NCBI RefSeq assembly: GCF_022965805.1
Contig: NC_133104.1
Span: forward strand, 23,866,069-23,930,068
DNA: 64,000 bases
Direction: 5' to 3'
From: Primulina eburnea
Lineage: Eukaryota > Streptophyta > Magnoliopsida > Lamiales > Gesneriaceae
Part shown: positions 23,534 through 35,749 of the stretch, piece after piece
Numbering within the stretch: position 1 is the first letter of the stretch
Layout of the letters: every line of letters begins with the position of its first letter
Notes under the pieces: model-generated
Told to the model about the DNA's origin: nothing
The model's database searches: none
The model's input: only the letters and a program-made list of their open reading frames with translations
Translations under genes and position numbers: made by a program

Positions 23534-26500
23534 TCACATATTTTTTAGGCCAAAGCAGCTAAATCCAGCAAGTATTAAGAAGATCACTTGAAGTAACATG
23601 TATATGTAGTAATAGTATTGTTTTCGATGATAGACGAAGCCATAGCATCCACATGCTAATAGAAACACTGCAATCACAATCTCTGGTAGCAATATTCTGA
23701 AACATAGGAGAAATTTATCAAGTCATTTTATGCTTTCTAATATAGATTAAATAAAAATTGCATGAATGATTGATTATTCTATTCAAAATACATCATATAC
23801 ATAGTTATGAATAAAAATTACCTGTCTTTGAGGGCTTTGAATCGTATTCTATGGTGTTTTTGTGTAGTTGATTCAGTGTTGGTTTTATTGTTGAGTGAGT
23901 CTCCAAGCTTTTCGGTCACAACCCATTCGTTGACACTTTTAGCTCGGAACAACCCGACGAATATAGCCGTTGTTCGGCGAAAAGACATCGCCGTTTCAAA
24001 AAGGATCCAATGTAAAATAAGATAGATTGACCTGAGAATTTTCAAAGAAGATGGGAGAGCAAGAGAAGGTTTAAAGTCAATTTGAATCGTGAAGTATTTG
24101 GTTTAAAAGTATTTCACAAAATGGACTTCTTCCAGTGCTTTTAAGAAGTTTTTTGTTTGAGAAGAGCACTAAAAAGATGTTTTTTTTTTTTCAAAACAGA
24201 GAAACAAAATTAGAAGTCTAAAAGTTAAAAAAGCATACATTGGAAGACAGTACCTTGGAGTTCCAAAGAGTGTGTTAACCCCCGTGATGAAGCAAGGAGC
24301 TAAAATGGCACCATCTTTTCGGATAACGACTTCGGGGAACAGAATCGTCAATGGCAGAACCACACAATAAAACAAGAATATGAAGACATGGCCGACCACC
24401 TTTCGGACAAAGAAGAAACTAAGCATCATGTAAAGTTTCTTCTTCCATGAAACCTTCTGTAAAATCACAAAAAGGAAGAAAAAAAATTTTAGTTTGTGCA
24501 AATTGTATGGTTACCACTCAGAAAGTCAAAAGATTACGAAACTCCAATGTAAACCAAATCTTTTAAAATACAGTGTTTTTAAATCACAAGCATATATCCC
24601 CTGAAAAAATACATATATATGTAAATGGGGTACAAGTGCTTGAGATTTAAAGATATTATTTTTATTTTTTTAAAGTACAAAATGGAGAGAATTCGAACTT
24701 TAGTCTAAACATAACGGGTGAGACCAACTGAGCTACATGTTCAGTCTCGATTTAAAGATATTATTAATTATATATATATAAATATAAGGTTTTGTAAGTA
24801 CTCTTTTGACTTTTCAACAAGCATAAGAAATGCAATCTGTCCATTATAATTTGCAAGATTTTCCCTACAAAAGTAAATTTCTGGTCAAACAAACCTTGTT
24901 AATGGCAATTTGAATGATGGTGGTCCTAAACAAATTGGCTGGAGCACAAAACCATCGATGCTGCTGAGAACGGTAGGATTTTATTGAACTAGGAAGTTCA
25001 CTTTTCACCTATTTTTTAATTCATGAAAAAAGATAAAATATTATTATAGAAATAAATATAAAGAAGACCAAAATATTAAATTTATTTAAAAACCTGAAGA
25101 TCTCCTAGGTAAAGAAATTCCCAACCCTTGAGCCCCGCCCGCACAGAAAGATCCATGTCTTCTGCTGTGGTTCTCCAATCCCACCCACCAGCATCATTCA
25201 TTGCATTAATTCTCCATATTCCACCACTTCCTATAGTTGTTATATATAACAAGAATCAAAATCAGGATCAGAAAAAAATAGTATGAATGGCGGCCTCGTC
25301 ATTCAAAAACATATATAGGATTCTCAAACATAAAAGTTTTCGTGCCCTTTGGACTTTTCACAATAATCGCGAAACCACATATGATTAAGTACTCACCGTT
25401 GAATCCGAAAAATCCATAGCCAGATGAACCAACTTCTTGTTCAAATCTGAAATGGAAGTCCAATGACATTTCCTGCAATCTTGTCAACACACAAGCATCT
25501 GCATTCACTGGCAAAAAAACAAAAAAACAAAGATTACTTTTCGTTTTTCTTCTAGGACTATTCTTGAACAACAAATTATAAAGAAAAATGTTAAAGGAAA
25601 ACCTTCATGATTTAGTTATCTTCTAACATGGAGTCCATCAACTTACCAAATCTCCAACGAGCTTGCACGAGACCAATTTCAGGGTTGTGCACGAGAAATG
25701 GTATGGCTCGCCTCAGAAAGTCCGGTTCTGGTTGAAAATCGACGTCGAATATGGCTACATATTCACATTGTTTGACATAATCTTGCTCCATGCCTTGTTT
25801 AAGAGCTCCAGCTTTGTAACCCTCCCTGGTGTCCCTTGCTTGGTATCTAATATTAATGCCCTCATTTGCCCACCTAATACATTCTTTCTCAATCATACCC
25901 TACAAACATGTACTCTGTCAAAACTCAAAAGTGAAAGCTCAAGAAAATAATTATTTTGACAATTATAGGCAAGGTTCCGCTTGAAAAGCCACGATTGATT
26001 TGATTCAATTCGATTCGAAATTTAAGTTCCATCGAGAGTAAAGCAAGTTGTTTTCAGTATAGAATTTTTAGAAATTTATTTCTTTTCTTCCAATTAACAA
26101 GAAAATTATTTGGAATCTTGTTAATTGGAGAAAAGAAATAAATTGTAGTATGCATGATTTATGTGTACCTTGTTCGCTTGATCGGAGGAGTCATCGAGTA
26201 CTTGAATCAATAGCTTATCGGTAGGCCAGGAGAATTTACACGCTGCACCAATTGACAGCTTGTGAACCTAACCAAGCCCAAAAGACAAATTCGTTAATTA
26301 ATACACGTTTTATTCCTCACCAAAAATTTAAAAAATATAATTCATAAACGAACAATGAAAAAAACAATTAATTATAATCTAAACACTTTACGTTTATATT
26401 ATGAAAAATCAAATGTAGTTTTATCATAACTTCCAAATATTGCCCCTACTTTGAAAAAAAATATCAATCGCCAGTCGATCTTCCTATTCCTAGTCATAGT

Positions 26501-27521
26501 CGCTATTTTTCATTACACACTTGGTAAATCCTTAGGCTAGTTTTGTAAACCATGTTAGTGAGTCAAGTAAACTGCACTGGAAAAATTGTGTTCAACAAGT
26601 TTTACCAAAAAAAGTTTTACAATGATAATCGAACTAATAATAATTAGCTAAATTCTCACATATTCCATTAACTCGAATATACATGTTCATCGACATTAAT
26701 GACTCAATAACAACCCTTATGAAGTCATTTATTTTTGTAAGTTGACGTTTAACAAGAGCATCAATATAATAAAACAAACAATTAGAAGAAAAAATAATAT
26801 AAATTTATTTATTAGCACACTTCATGATGAACTTGTTGTGCCATTTGGGTAATTTTCACCAACTTGATAAAATATAATAATAAATAAATAAGTGCCAAAA
26901 AAGATGAGGTCGAAAACTCACTGAGAGTCGCGTGAGGGAAGAAAAAGTAAAAAGTGTGACCTGTAAAACTCTTGTGCCCAATCATTTTCCAAATGACTTC
27001 TTGACTCATCCTTCATAATAATCATAATCAAATTTGATTTTATTTAATAATTTATAATTTATTTCCCTTAAAAATTTATGATTTCGGAGCTGTAAATGAA
27101 GAGATTATTTTAGATATATAACATTTGGCACTCGTTTTGTTGAAATATACCAAATGGGAAAAAATAAAACTAAATTAAAAAAACAGACCTCAACTTCATT
27201 GGCAATGGGAATCTGAACAAGAACAAACGGGAAAGCCTCACTTCCTCCCTCCAAATCATCCTTAATCTCCTCGAACTTATATCTCTTTTCCGGTTTCTTC
27301 CGGAAGAGCTTCAAAAGAACACTCACAATCACCAAATGAAGCCACTCCAGAGACAATAAGAGTGACAGAAACAAGCAAATATACAGGCAAATTCTGAGCA
27401 ATGGAACCACAAAAAAAAACTTAATGCTCCCCAAAATCTGCCCAATTCTCTCCGTAATGTCTCCCTCGGTCGATCCCAGAACCCATTCCAGCACTATATT
27501 CTTCGCATCAACTTCAGCCAT
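23534..27521 (-). CDS. CSLA: CSLA-type glucomannan 4-beta-mannosyltransferase, nine exons
   Basis: Golgi family-2 glycosyltransferase that polymerises (gluco)mannan backbones from GDP-mannose/GDP-glucose. Exons, in transcription order: 27521-27189, 26267-26169, 25899-25647, 25507-25397, 25230-25094, 25008-24895, 24456-24254, 24031-23822, 23696-23534. All introns are GT-AG, phases are consistent and no stop interrupts; they total 1623 bp (540 aa), close to the family's usual length of about 530. Catalytic residues are all present: DDSSD (136-140), DVD (196-198), TAED (287-290) and QQHRW (325-329). A hydrophobic N-terminal segment lies at residues 34-70, and hydrophobic segments encoded by exons 7-9 suit a multi-pass protein. 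[18 protein letters not shown] and [20 protein letters not shown] are family hallmarks; KPEKRYK with a short N-terminus favours CSLA over [14 protein letters not shown], where FNGTAGVWRI is common, is a mild oddity. This is the only apparently intact host gene in the window. Confidence 0.93.
24661..24748 (-). mobile_element. Short tRNA-derived SINE in a CSLA intron
   Basis: On the minus strand an 88-bp body begins CGAGACTGAACATG and has a pol III A box (TAGCTCAGTTGG, 24724-24735), a B box (GTTCGAATTC, 24689-24698) and an A-rich tail. It is flanked by a perfect 17-bp direct repeat, GATTTAAAGATATTATT (24644-24660 and 24749-24765), as expected for LINE-type target-primed insertion. It lies in the intron between exons 6 and 7 (24457-24894), in the gene's own orientation and away from both splice sites. 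Confidence 0.88.
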
Positions 27522-28585
27522 TTCTGCTCTGTTTTTATTTCCAACTGATGTTTTATTTTCCCTGAAGATCGTTGGGTTTTATTTGCAAATCAGGAGTACG
27601 TCTTGGGTTCTTTAGGTTTCTTCTGTCGTTTTCTATGTATTGAAAGGGAAGTGAACGAGAAGCCATGTGGAATTCTCGGGGAGGTGGAGGTTGTGAGTCA
27701 TAGGTCTCTTTTTGGTTTTTTAATCAAATATATTATTTAGTTTTTCTTTACCTGGATCCAACAGACCAGACCCCTTTCACCATTGGCACATCTTCCATAT
27801 ATTGTATTAGTTTATTTTGAAAAATTTATCGGCTTCACATTTGAGATGATATATATTAATGGTCAAGTTTGTGACATAAATTTACAAAATACATAAATAT
27901 ATATATATTGTTTTTATATTTAAAATATTAGTATTTACTGATTTTTAAAAAATATTTTGTTTATATAAAAAAGTAATTTTTATTATAAATATTAATCAGG
28001 TGGATTCTTCTGACAAATATTGATTTATGGAATCAACCCCATCACTACTTTAAAATTTATGAGTGTACGTACCTTTCTCATTGGCAAAGTCAACAATAAG
28101 TTTGACAGAATTTTTTAAAATAACATAATTTAATCTATAAAAATATTCACTTTTAATCATTAAGAATTGAAAATTAAAAAAAAAAAAAATTACATTTTCT
28201 CCGTTAGAAAATATGATTTAATTTTTTTTTACCTATTTGAAATTCTTTTATTATAATTTTTGAAAGAATTTCTCGCTTCTACGAATTAAATATAACTTTA
28301 TTATATTAATTATATCAAAATTTTCATAAACAAATCGGTGGTCGAACTGATCTACCTTATCACGGTTTAATTAGTCATAAAAAAACTCTAATACTGTTAA
28401 AATAATATTTTAATATAATTTAAAATTTAATAATCATATATGATGAAACACGTGTAAAATTGGGTGAGTTCGGGTAGATAATTTTCCAGGATGAGGAATT
28501 GTCCTTCCTTATATGTAGTGATGATTAAGTGAGATGAATCTCGTCTATATATCTTGGACACTTGAGAAGAAGACACATTAGTGGG
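27522..28585. other. CSLA upstream region, A+T-rich
   Basis: About 1 kb upstream of the minus-strand CSLA start codon. It should hold the 5' UTR and promoter, but I found no TATA box or other element convincing enough to place. The distal part (27790-28450) is very A+T-rich with no coding potential. Confidence 0.4.
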
Positions 28586-28683
28586 GCGTCAGACAGGGAC
28601 GGATCCAAGAATAAAATTTAGGGGGGGCTTGAACTCAATATGATAAGTTATATATTATTAAAAAAAAATTTACATTATATCGT

Positions 28684-29199
28684 TCAACGAAGTTGTGCCG
28701 TACGAGATTTTAAAACATAAAATTCATCAATAATAGAATTTACATCAATATGTTTAGCTAAATCTCGTTCAATATAGATTGTCAAACAATCGGCAAGAAA
28801 GTCATCCTCCATTTTATTGCGAAGTGCCGTCTTCACATGCTTCATTGCTGAAAAAGGCCGCTCAGTAGTGGCAGTAGACACAGGTAATGTCAAAACAAGA
28901 TGAATCAATCTAGTCAACATAACATAAACACTTGACCGTCCACTCTCGGTCAATTGCTGACACAACTCAACAAGTGTAGAAACCTTTAAATTCTGCATCA
29001 CATCAAGTTTATAATGTATCAATTCATACTCCAAAGCAACAATTTCTTGATCTTTGAAATCTCCAGGATAAAACTTCTTCGCAAGCTTGCAAATATTATC
29101 ACTGTTAAATGAGTCAAATGAATTTTTAGGATCTAAAGCTGTTCTAAGAGAAAGAAGTTCCACCGATGACTCATTGAACCGAGTATTTAACTCCATCAA
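28684..29199 (-). pseudogene. hAT transposase C-terminal fragment (dimerisation domain)
   Basis: 171 codons open on the minus strand; the visible start is internal, since family members are several hundred residues longer. The C-terminal hAT dimerisation domain is clear: LVLTLPVSTATTERPFSAMK and KTALRNKMEDDFLADCLT. Just before it is a cysteine-containing linker (STLVELCQQLTESGRSS). The DNA-binding zinc finger and RNase H-like catalytic residues are missing, so it cannot transpose by itself. It resembles the plant TTF-type zinc-finger hAT group. Confidence 0.88.
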
Positions 29200-29254
29200 A
29201 ATGAAATCTATTGCTGCATTAAAAACATCACAGTGGTAATGATAGCGACTGTTA

Positions 29255-29440
29255 TTAGCTGTACTAATAGACTGTTATTAGCTGTAATAATATCGACTGT
29301 TATTAGCGACTGTTTGAATAAAAGGTCGCTAGTAGCGACGGTGTAATTAAAACCGTCGCCGATCTACATCGGCGACGGTTTTACTAAAACCGTCCCCAAT
29401 ATTAGCGACGGTTGTTGAAAAACCGTCGCTAAATTATTAA
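29255..29440. repeat. GCGACGGTTTT / AAAACCGTCGC inverted-repeat array in the hAT element
   Basis: The array begins with three copies of a GACTGTTATTAGC-like word. Then come alternating GCGACGGT and ACCGTCGC words that can pair as short hairpins (for example AACCGTCGCC...GGCGACGGTT near 29355-29385). The same words fill the inner subterminal zones of the CACTA element at 51652-53253. Confidence 0.8.
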
Positions 29441-29501
29441 AAAATAAAAAAAAAAGTGGGCTAGGCTACAGCCCTAGAATACATCCGTCTCTGGCGCCAG
29501 A

Positions 29502-30594
29502 AGATTTTTTGTATAGTCACACCGACTCAAGTTAATCAAGTGAATACACAAACGAAAGAGAAAGCAATATAAATAAAAATATAATAAGTGTCAGTTATCA
29601 TGTCCATCATGTTCTCCTTTCTTTTGATTTTACCTTATTTGGGGGTATTTATAGGGTTTTGAGGTCATGGATCATCATGAGATGTTCGGGAGTGGTCACA
29701 GTGTGGCAATGTGGCCCATGTTATGATTTTAGCACGATCTGCGAACGTGGGTGAGAATAGATCCTGGATTTTTGGTGAATACGGTTCACGATCATTTTGA
29801 CTTAGTTCTCTTACGTTTCTCAGGCTCGGATACAAATTCGAGCTTGTGTGAACCTGTAACGATCTGATAAGATACCTGGGCTAATGTCCGGGCTGATAGG
29901 AATAAAGTATTCTTTCCTTAACCAAACGGGTATTACGGGTAAATATGTGACTGAGGTAGCGCCTTGTGATATCGGGTAAGTGTGGGCACTATCGGGGCTA
30001 ACTCTACATCAAGGCACCGTGGACCAATTTTGGGCTGGTCTTTCCTCAATTTCTACTCCCATGCCCGAGTCCAAGATGATCCAGGCTCTTACCGAGGTAT
30101 CACCACTCCCTCCTTAAGTAATTGGACTAGAGTCTTGCTCGATTTCTCGAGTAGTCATATTTGGATCAGGGCGGGTAAACGACTTCATTTTGAATTGTAA
30201 GCCGACTAGGGCTGACTTAAGCACTAGCAGTTGAAAATACGGATGTCACGTCAGACGTTGTTTCACCTACCTCACCCCGAAATTTCGTCTTCTCGGGTGA
30301 CCCAGTTCAAATTCCAATGTAAATCCCGATTGTCTGCTCATAGTCTGATCAACGACCCTGATTAACCCTCTTGCCCCTATAAGTATTTGACAGCCTTCAT
30401 CATTTCTCACTTATGCAAAACCTTGATTTTCCGTCCATATTGGAATCTATCTCAGCTTCTCAGACACACTTCTATTTCCGGCTAGCTGTTTTTGTTTTTC
30501 CGACTACCCCCACATTCTTTTCTCTACTACTTGTAATTTTTCTTGCTCTAGTTTTTTCAAAATATCTAACTATACATCTTCTACTTCTGAAGCA
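29502..30594 (+). other. Probable LTR/leader of a non-autonomous retroelement
   Basis: No gene. A TATA-like CCTATAAGTATTTG at about 30377-30390 lies upstream of the gag-like relic and suits a plus-strand promoter and leader. LTR ends could not be fixed because no second copy is in the window. Confidence 0.35.
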
Positions 30595-31830
30595 AATTCA
30601 CATGGTTCATCTAGGTATGAGTCCGCGAAGGTGCGCTCTGACTCCACCTCAAATTCTTTTCCTTCCCGCTCCACCGAGCACCTCCAAAAATCCATCCCCA
30701 TCCCTTCTGTCAGAATCATAAGCCAAACCTTCAAAAAATCCAAATAACCTAAACTCTTCGACCCGGATACCGGGCCCTCCAATGCCCAAGAAAAAGGGCA
30801 AGGGAAAACTCAAAATGGCTTCTAAAGCCGAGGTCGAGAACCCAGGTGCTTCCTAGTTTTCTACCACAACAAACACCTTGCGACTCAGCTATGATGAGGA
30901 CCTTCGAGTTTTTGGATCCATCCTTTTTACCTTCATGTTTATTATTTCTGGTCCCTTAGAAAGTGCTGATCGACCCCTCGAGATCTTCTATACTTTTTTC
31001 TCGGACCAAGTTAAAAATGGCCCCCGGTTCCCCATCTCCCCTTTCTATATCGAGGTGGACCATTTTGTCGAGGTCTCCCTAAACCAACTCCATCTTAAAT
31101 CCTTCAGCATAATGGCCTTAGCCTTTGTGCTATTCATGAGAACAACCTCTCGATCAAACCCCTGATCATCCATTACTACTTTGCTTGTCGTTTCAAAGGG
31201 AACCATTTCTCTATGGCTGCCCTGACCTACCACAAATTCCTTGATGACGTATCTTCTTCTTTGAAGGGATGGAAATGTCGATATTTTTTCATCAGTCTTC
31301 CACCCTACCCAGCCGCTCGACCAGCTTCTATCTACCCTTCCCACTCAACCCGAACATCCTCGAGCGTAAAAGTTCGAAGAGTCCTTTATCCGAAGCCAAG
31401 AGCTCGTAGAAGGAAAAAATGTTTAAATCTTCTACTCATATTTCAGAGGAGAATCAGATTGACTAAGAGTTGAGTGCCCGGGAGGAGGATCCCCTGGATC
31501 GAGTAATTGATGCTCTTGATGCCTTGGCTACTCAACCAGTACACCCCTTGATCATCTAACTTTATTTCTTAATATTTACTTCATCTTGACCCCAGTTTTT
31601 TTGACTGTATCAGAAGCTTTCGAAATGAAACAAGACTTCGCTAAAAACGGACAGCTGAGAAGGAAGTCGTGCGTAAAGCTGCCCTTGAGAAGAAATCTCG
31701 AGCCAAGCAACTGGCCCAAGAAGCTAAGAAAGCTTTTGATGCCCAAGAGGCCAAGGAGAGAGAAGTTGCGGAGGCCCGAGAGGCCGAGAAGAGATTGGCT
31801 GCTGAAGCCCTGGAGAGAGCCGATGTTTAG
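30595..31830 (+). pseudogene. Gag-like / coiled-coil ORF of a non-autonomous retroelement, 5' part
   Basis: Several plus-strand frames broken by stops. One piece (30878-31165) begins MRLSYDEDLRVFGSILFTFM. Another near 31213-31290 contains HKFLDDVSSSLKGWKCRYFF, which recalls the GWK(S)RFFF motif of gag-like ORFs in plant retroelements lacking pol. Near 31651-31830 a frame is rich in A, E, K and R (EKKSRAKQLAQEAKKAFDAQ) and would form a coiled coil. The ORF seems to resume at 35750 after the solo LTR insertion. The function is unknown and the assignment rests on a weak motif. Confidence 0.5.
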
Positions 31831-32859
31831 GAGACGGCAAGGGGATAAATGACTATGATTCGAGTAGAAGGACAGGACCCCGAGATTCAATCTCCCCCCT
31901 AAGAATCAAAAGATCACATATCCTTTAATCACAGAAAAAGGAACGTTAGTATTGATCCCAACCTAGTAAATCTAAATGACACTAAAGAGGGGCCTTGAAC
32001 CCATCCATCACCATAGAGGTCATGGGAAATATTTTCATAAACAGGGTTTCCTCAGCTAGGGTCTGGCTGATAAAGAGTTTGACGTCCCATGTAAGATCCC
32101 CTATTTTAATGGCATAAAATTATTTATAAACAGGTATAGGCATCAATATTTTTGAATTCAAGTGTTACTGTAAAGTAATAGGAATTTCAAAATTTTAATG
32201 TAACGAACCGTATTCTTTACTACTTAAAATTTGCGGAAAAATTAAAAATTTTCTTTTAAACTAAATGAAATGCGGAAATGAAATCAAATACGATCGTCAC
32301 TACATCCTTCATCAATAAAAATATTTGAAATCGACATCACCAATAAAATTTGCTGAAAAGAAACACTGTTCCAAAAGTCTTGAAACGAAACATGACATCA
32401 GAGTATTTTAAACTTGCATAAAAAGAATCGTAAAATAACGTGGGCGGTCCTCGGGTTTAGCCTGCCGCTCAGTCCAAGCCTGCCCCTTGGTCACCACCTC
32501 CTGCCTCCTCGTCAACATACTCACCTGCATCGATCAAGTCTAGTGAGTCTAAAGACTCAACACGTATAAACTGGAATAACGAGTACTACATAATAAAATC
32601 ACATGCAACTTTAAAATAGGACATACATAACTTGAAACTTGAACTTGCGTATTAAAACTTGAACATACGTACATACATACTTCGACGTGCCATAACTTAA
32701 ACTTTTCATAAACATGCTGCATACTTGAACATACTTGAACATACATAACTTCATCATTTTGCGTAGAGGGTGTTTCAAAGCAAGTGACCCGTAACATAAA
32801 TGAGCCTGATCAGACTATACCACAGTACTGGGCTGACATGGACGTATCCACTGCCGCAT

Positions 32860-33040
32860 ACATAAGATCCCCGTTCATAATTTAACGGGCTGGTTGGTCC
32901 CCGTTCATAATTTAACGCTTTCCAACCACGATCTAACCCGTTCATAATTTAACGGGCGGATTGGTCCCGTTCATACCCCGTTCATAATTTAACGGGCGGA
33001 TTGGTCCCGTTCATAATTTAACGCTTTCCAATCCTAACAT
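32860..33040 (-). repeat. Tandem CCCGTTCATAATTTAACG repeats
   Basis: CCGTTCATAATTTAACG recurs five times between about 32873 and 33023, alternating with GGGCGGATTGGTC-like and CTTTCCAA spacers. It lies inside the solo LTR. Confidence 0.85.
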
Positions 33041-33334
33041 AATTTGGTCACAAGACATTTAGCATACCTCCAAAACTTAAAATATTTTCTTGCACGTCAT
33101 ACATACTTACTTGGCGTTGAGGGATTCGTTGGACTTCGACTGGGGCCGTTGCTGCTGTACATACTAGCTTGAATTTGCATACTTAACTTGCATAACTTAA
33201 ACGTAGAAATCATACTTACTCTGGAGTTCAATCATTACTTAGGACATTCTATAATTTCCCATGACATGACCTTGATAACCATTGCACTAAACCAGGACAT
33301 CAATCTTAAAAGCAACAATATTATTTTTCCCAAA

Positions 33335-33610
33335 AACGTGAGTACACGGACCCCGACCCCGGGCCCGTGTACAGGTCCGTCTACCTACTGCAAAGGAAAT
33401 GCCCGGAAGAAAGAGGGGCACGGACCCCGTGTCGGGATCCGGAGACAGGTCCGTGTCTGTGCGGTGAAAGGTGTCTCGAAGAAAAGAGAAGGCACGGACC
33501 CCGTGCTTGCATCCGTGTGAGGGTCCGTGTCCGTGCACAAATTGACACCGCGAAGAAAACAAAGGAACGGACCCCGTGTCAAGGTCCGTGTAGACCTCCG
33601 TGTACCTACG
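33335..33610 (-). repeat. GC-rich CACGGACCCCGTG / GGTCCGTG cassette
   Basis: Repeated CACGGACCCCGTG-like and AGGTCCGTGT words in direct and inverted arrangement, separated by AAGAAAGAGG-like purine spacers. The cassette is GC-rich inside an A+T-rich LTR. Frames such as 33188-33520 and 33367-33618 are by-products of this composition. Confidence 0.8.
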
Positions 33611-35301
33611 CGACTTAGAAGCTCACGAAAAGTCTGAACCTGTTGTGCTTAACTCCCTCAACTCGGTGTACAACCCAATAATCAACATCACGAGCTCATC
33701 TTAGGCTACTAAATCAATGACTCAAGCCTATACAACTGTCCCAAAACAACCATACATCACAATCAACCCAACAAAACCCGTGAACAAGACTTTTTGACAC
33801 AAAACGGTTTTATACGACATTCAATCTCCCAAGCACCTAACGACAAGAAACGATGCTTCAATAAACATCCCAACATCATAAATAATATACCTATATGAAG
33901 CAACAATCACGCGTCGATCTCCAACGAAGCCTGCAACAATTAAACTTGAAGAACACATCAATATCATAACTTTTCTGAAAACGCAGTTTGAGCAGTCCCA
34001 CGAAAAACGCCATAACTCACTCAATTTTCATCCAAAAATCTCGAATTTTATATCAAATCGAAGGTATCGAAAAGTTCTACAATTTTCTAGTTGAAAGTTT
34101 TCTCAAAATCCCGACGGAAAAATGCAGTATTTAAAAAGACAGTAAAAACGTGATTTTAGATCTAAAATTAATTCAAAACTGATCTGAATCGTTTTCTGCT
34201 CAAACGACGAACGTCACACATATATTTTTACGCATATAAATAACACAACACATAATATGACAAGATCGATGCAGAAAGAACAGAATATACGTGCCTTTTG
34301 ATATTAAAAAATACCGTGACGACGATACCGAAGCGGAGACGGTGCGAGGCTCGATCCGGGACGAATGTGGCGCTAAAATCCTTGAAGAAAGCACACGAAA
34401 ATATGCTGGAATAATTCAGAGGAGGGGGCGGCCGTTTCTTTCACAAGAACCCTAGGTTTTCTTTTTAAAATCTGAAAATAAACTTGTAGGTGTGTGTTGT
34501 GTGTTTTAGTGTGTGTAAAAACGTGTTTAGTGTGTGTGAGTGTAGAAAACGTGTGTGTGATTTAATTAGGAGAAATCTAGTGCTAAATTAACTAATTAAA
34601 ATACTAATTAAAAGTTAACACTTACTAATTTAATCAAACTCTACAATTAAAATGATTACACACCAATTTTAAAAATTTTAAACTCTTAAATCACTAAATA
34701 CATAATAATGCTTTAACATATTAAAACTTAATAACTTATTAAAAATTCCCCATCCTCAACTTAAAATAAAATACCATATATTAAATTACCAACATCGTCA
34801 CCGGTCTTTTCCTCAATCCCGCTTCGAATAGTCGCCTGAAACATGAAACTCGAAAAACATTTTAACGTGCGTCACATGTACATAAATAATTTAAAACAAT
34901 GCATTTCAATAAATCATGCACTACTAAGACTCGTTTTAAAATTAAATTCATGCTTCAATAATCAAATAAATGCATGGGTTATACGTGTACGAAATTGGGT
35001 TCTACATTTAAGATATCAATCAAAATTATAAGAAAATAATACATGCAGGTTAGATTTCGACCAATAAGAAAGCTAGCGAATTCAATATAGTCTAGGTACG
35101 TCGTAGACTTGTACAAGGAACCAGTATATATTTGACTGCCAAACCATTATGTATAATTTCGAAAATTATATTGCGGGACCAAGTTTTTGAGATTTGACAA
35201 GGTGTGTATATATGGAAGAAAAATTTCGAAATTATGAAGAAATATCTAACAAATTCATAAAGAATATCAAACGAATTATAGTAAGATTTTCACATCACCC
35301 C

Positions 35302-35309
35302 TATAAATA
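35302..35309 (+). promoter_or_regulatory. TATA-like box
   Basis: CCCCTATAAATAGGAGG is a strong plant TATA match. It lies about 450 bp before the second part of the gag-like relic and just after the solo LTR, so it may belong to the interrupted element. Confidence 0.4.
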
Positions 35310-35749
35310 GGAGGAGCCACATTCTTTATTTTTACAACAAAATATATCACACAAAATTCGTGAGTGTGCTCCCTAGTGTTGTTAAGATTCTAAAGCATTT
35401 TTTTCAAGTCGAAGTTATATCCAGGTGCTGTCAAGAATTAGACAACAGTTTTGCGGTTTACAAGGCCAGAAATCGTCCTCTTTCACGTTTTTAGTATCAA
35501 GATTCGAGGTAAGTGGGCTTATGTTTTAAAATAGTTCGAACATGAATTGTATCTGTTTTCGAAAGTTTCATTTGAGCATGAGTTATTTGTTTCGTGTTGT
35601 GTTAAAATACCCATTTTTTTAGCACTGTTAAGATTCAACGAGATATGGGAAGGATTTCTCAAATATTATATGTTATGGGCCCTTACACAGTGGGATTGTA
35701 AATGTTATATGACATTTCCCTATCAAATAAAAATAAATTAGGGACTGAG

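Larger units (their letters stand above)
28594..29493 (-). mobile_element. hAT deletion derivative, 900 bp
   Basis: Termini CAGGGACGGATCC on the left and, in complement, CAGAGACGGATG on the right. They are flanked by 8-bp direct repeats GCGTCAGA (28586-28593) and GCGCCAGA (29494-29501), seven of eight identical, which fits the hAT superfamily. It keeps only the C-terminal coding region of a transposase, next to an array of GCGACGG/CCGTCGC motifs. Confidence 0.85.
32199..35006 (-). mobile_element. Solo chromovirus LTR
   Basis: TGTAACGAACCG...GGGTTCTACA on the plus strand with a perfect 5-bp target duplication TTTAA (32194-32198 and 35007-35011). The ends and several inner blocks (AAATTTGCGGAA, TCTAGTGAGTCTAAAGACTC) resemble the LTR at 8718-11870. 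No internal region or second LTR adjoins it, so it is the product of LTR-LTR recombination. It splits the retroelement relics at 29.5-32.2 and 35.0-36.3 kb. Confidence 0.92.

Noticed and set aside
23822..24031. Separate small genes from individual CSLA exons
   Set aside because: Exon junctions with matched phase join them into one gene.
24661..24748. tRNA gene in the CSLA intron
   Set aside because: A and B boxes are present, but the sequence cannot form a cloverleaf of normal size and is flanked by a 17-bp target duplication with an A-rich tail; it is a SINE.
23534..27521. CSLC (xyloglucan glucan synthase) identity
   Set aside because: The length of 540 aa, the short N-terminus and [16 protein letters not shown] fit CSLA; CSLC proteins are longer with a different N-terminal region.
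33188..33618. Overlapping arginine/threonine-rich frames on both strands
   Set aside because: They arise from the GC-rich CACGGACCCCGTG repeat cassette.
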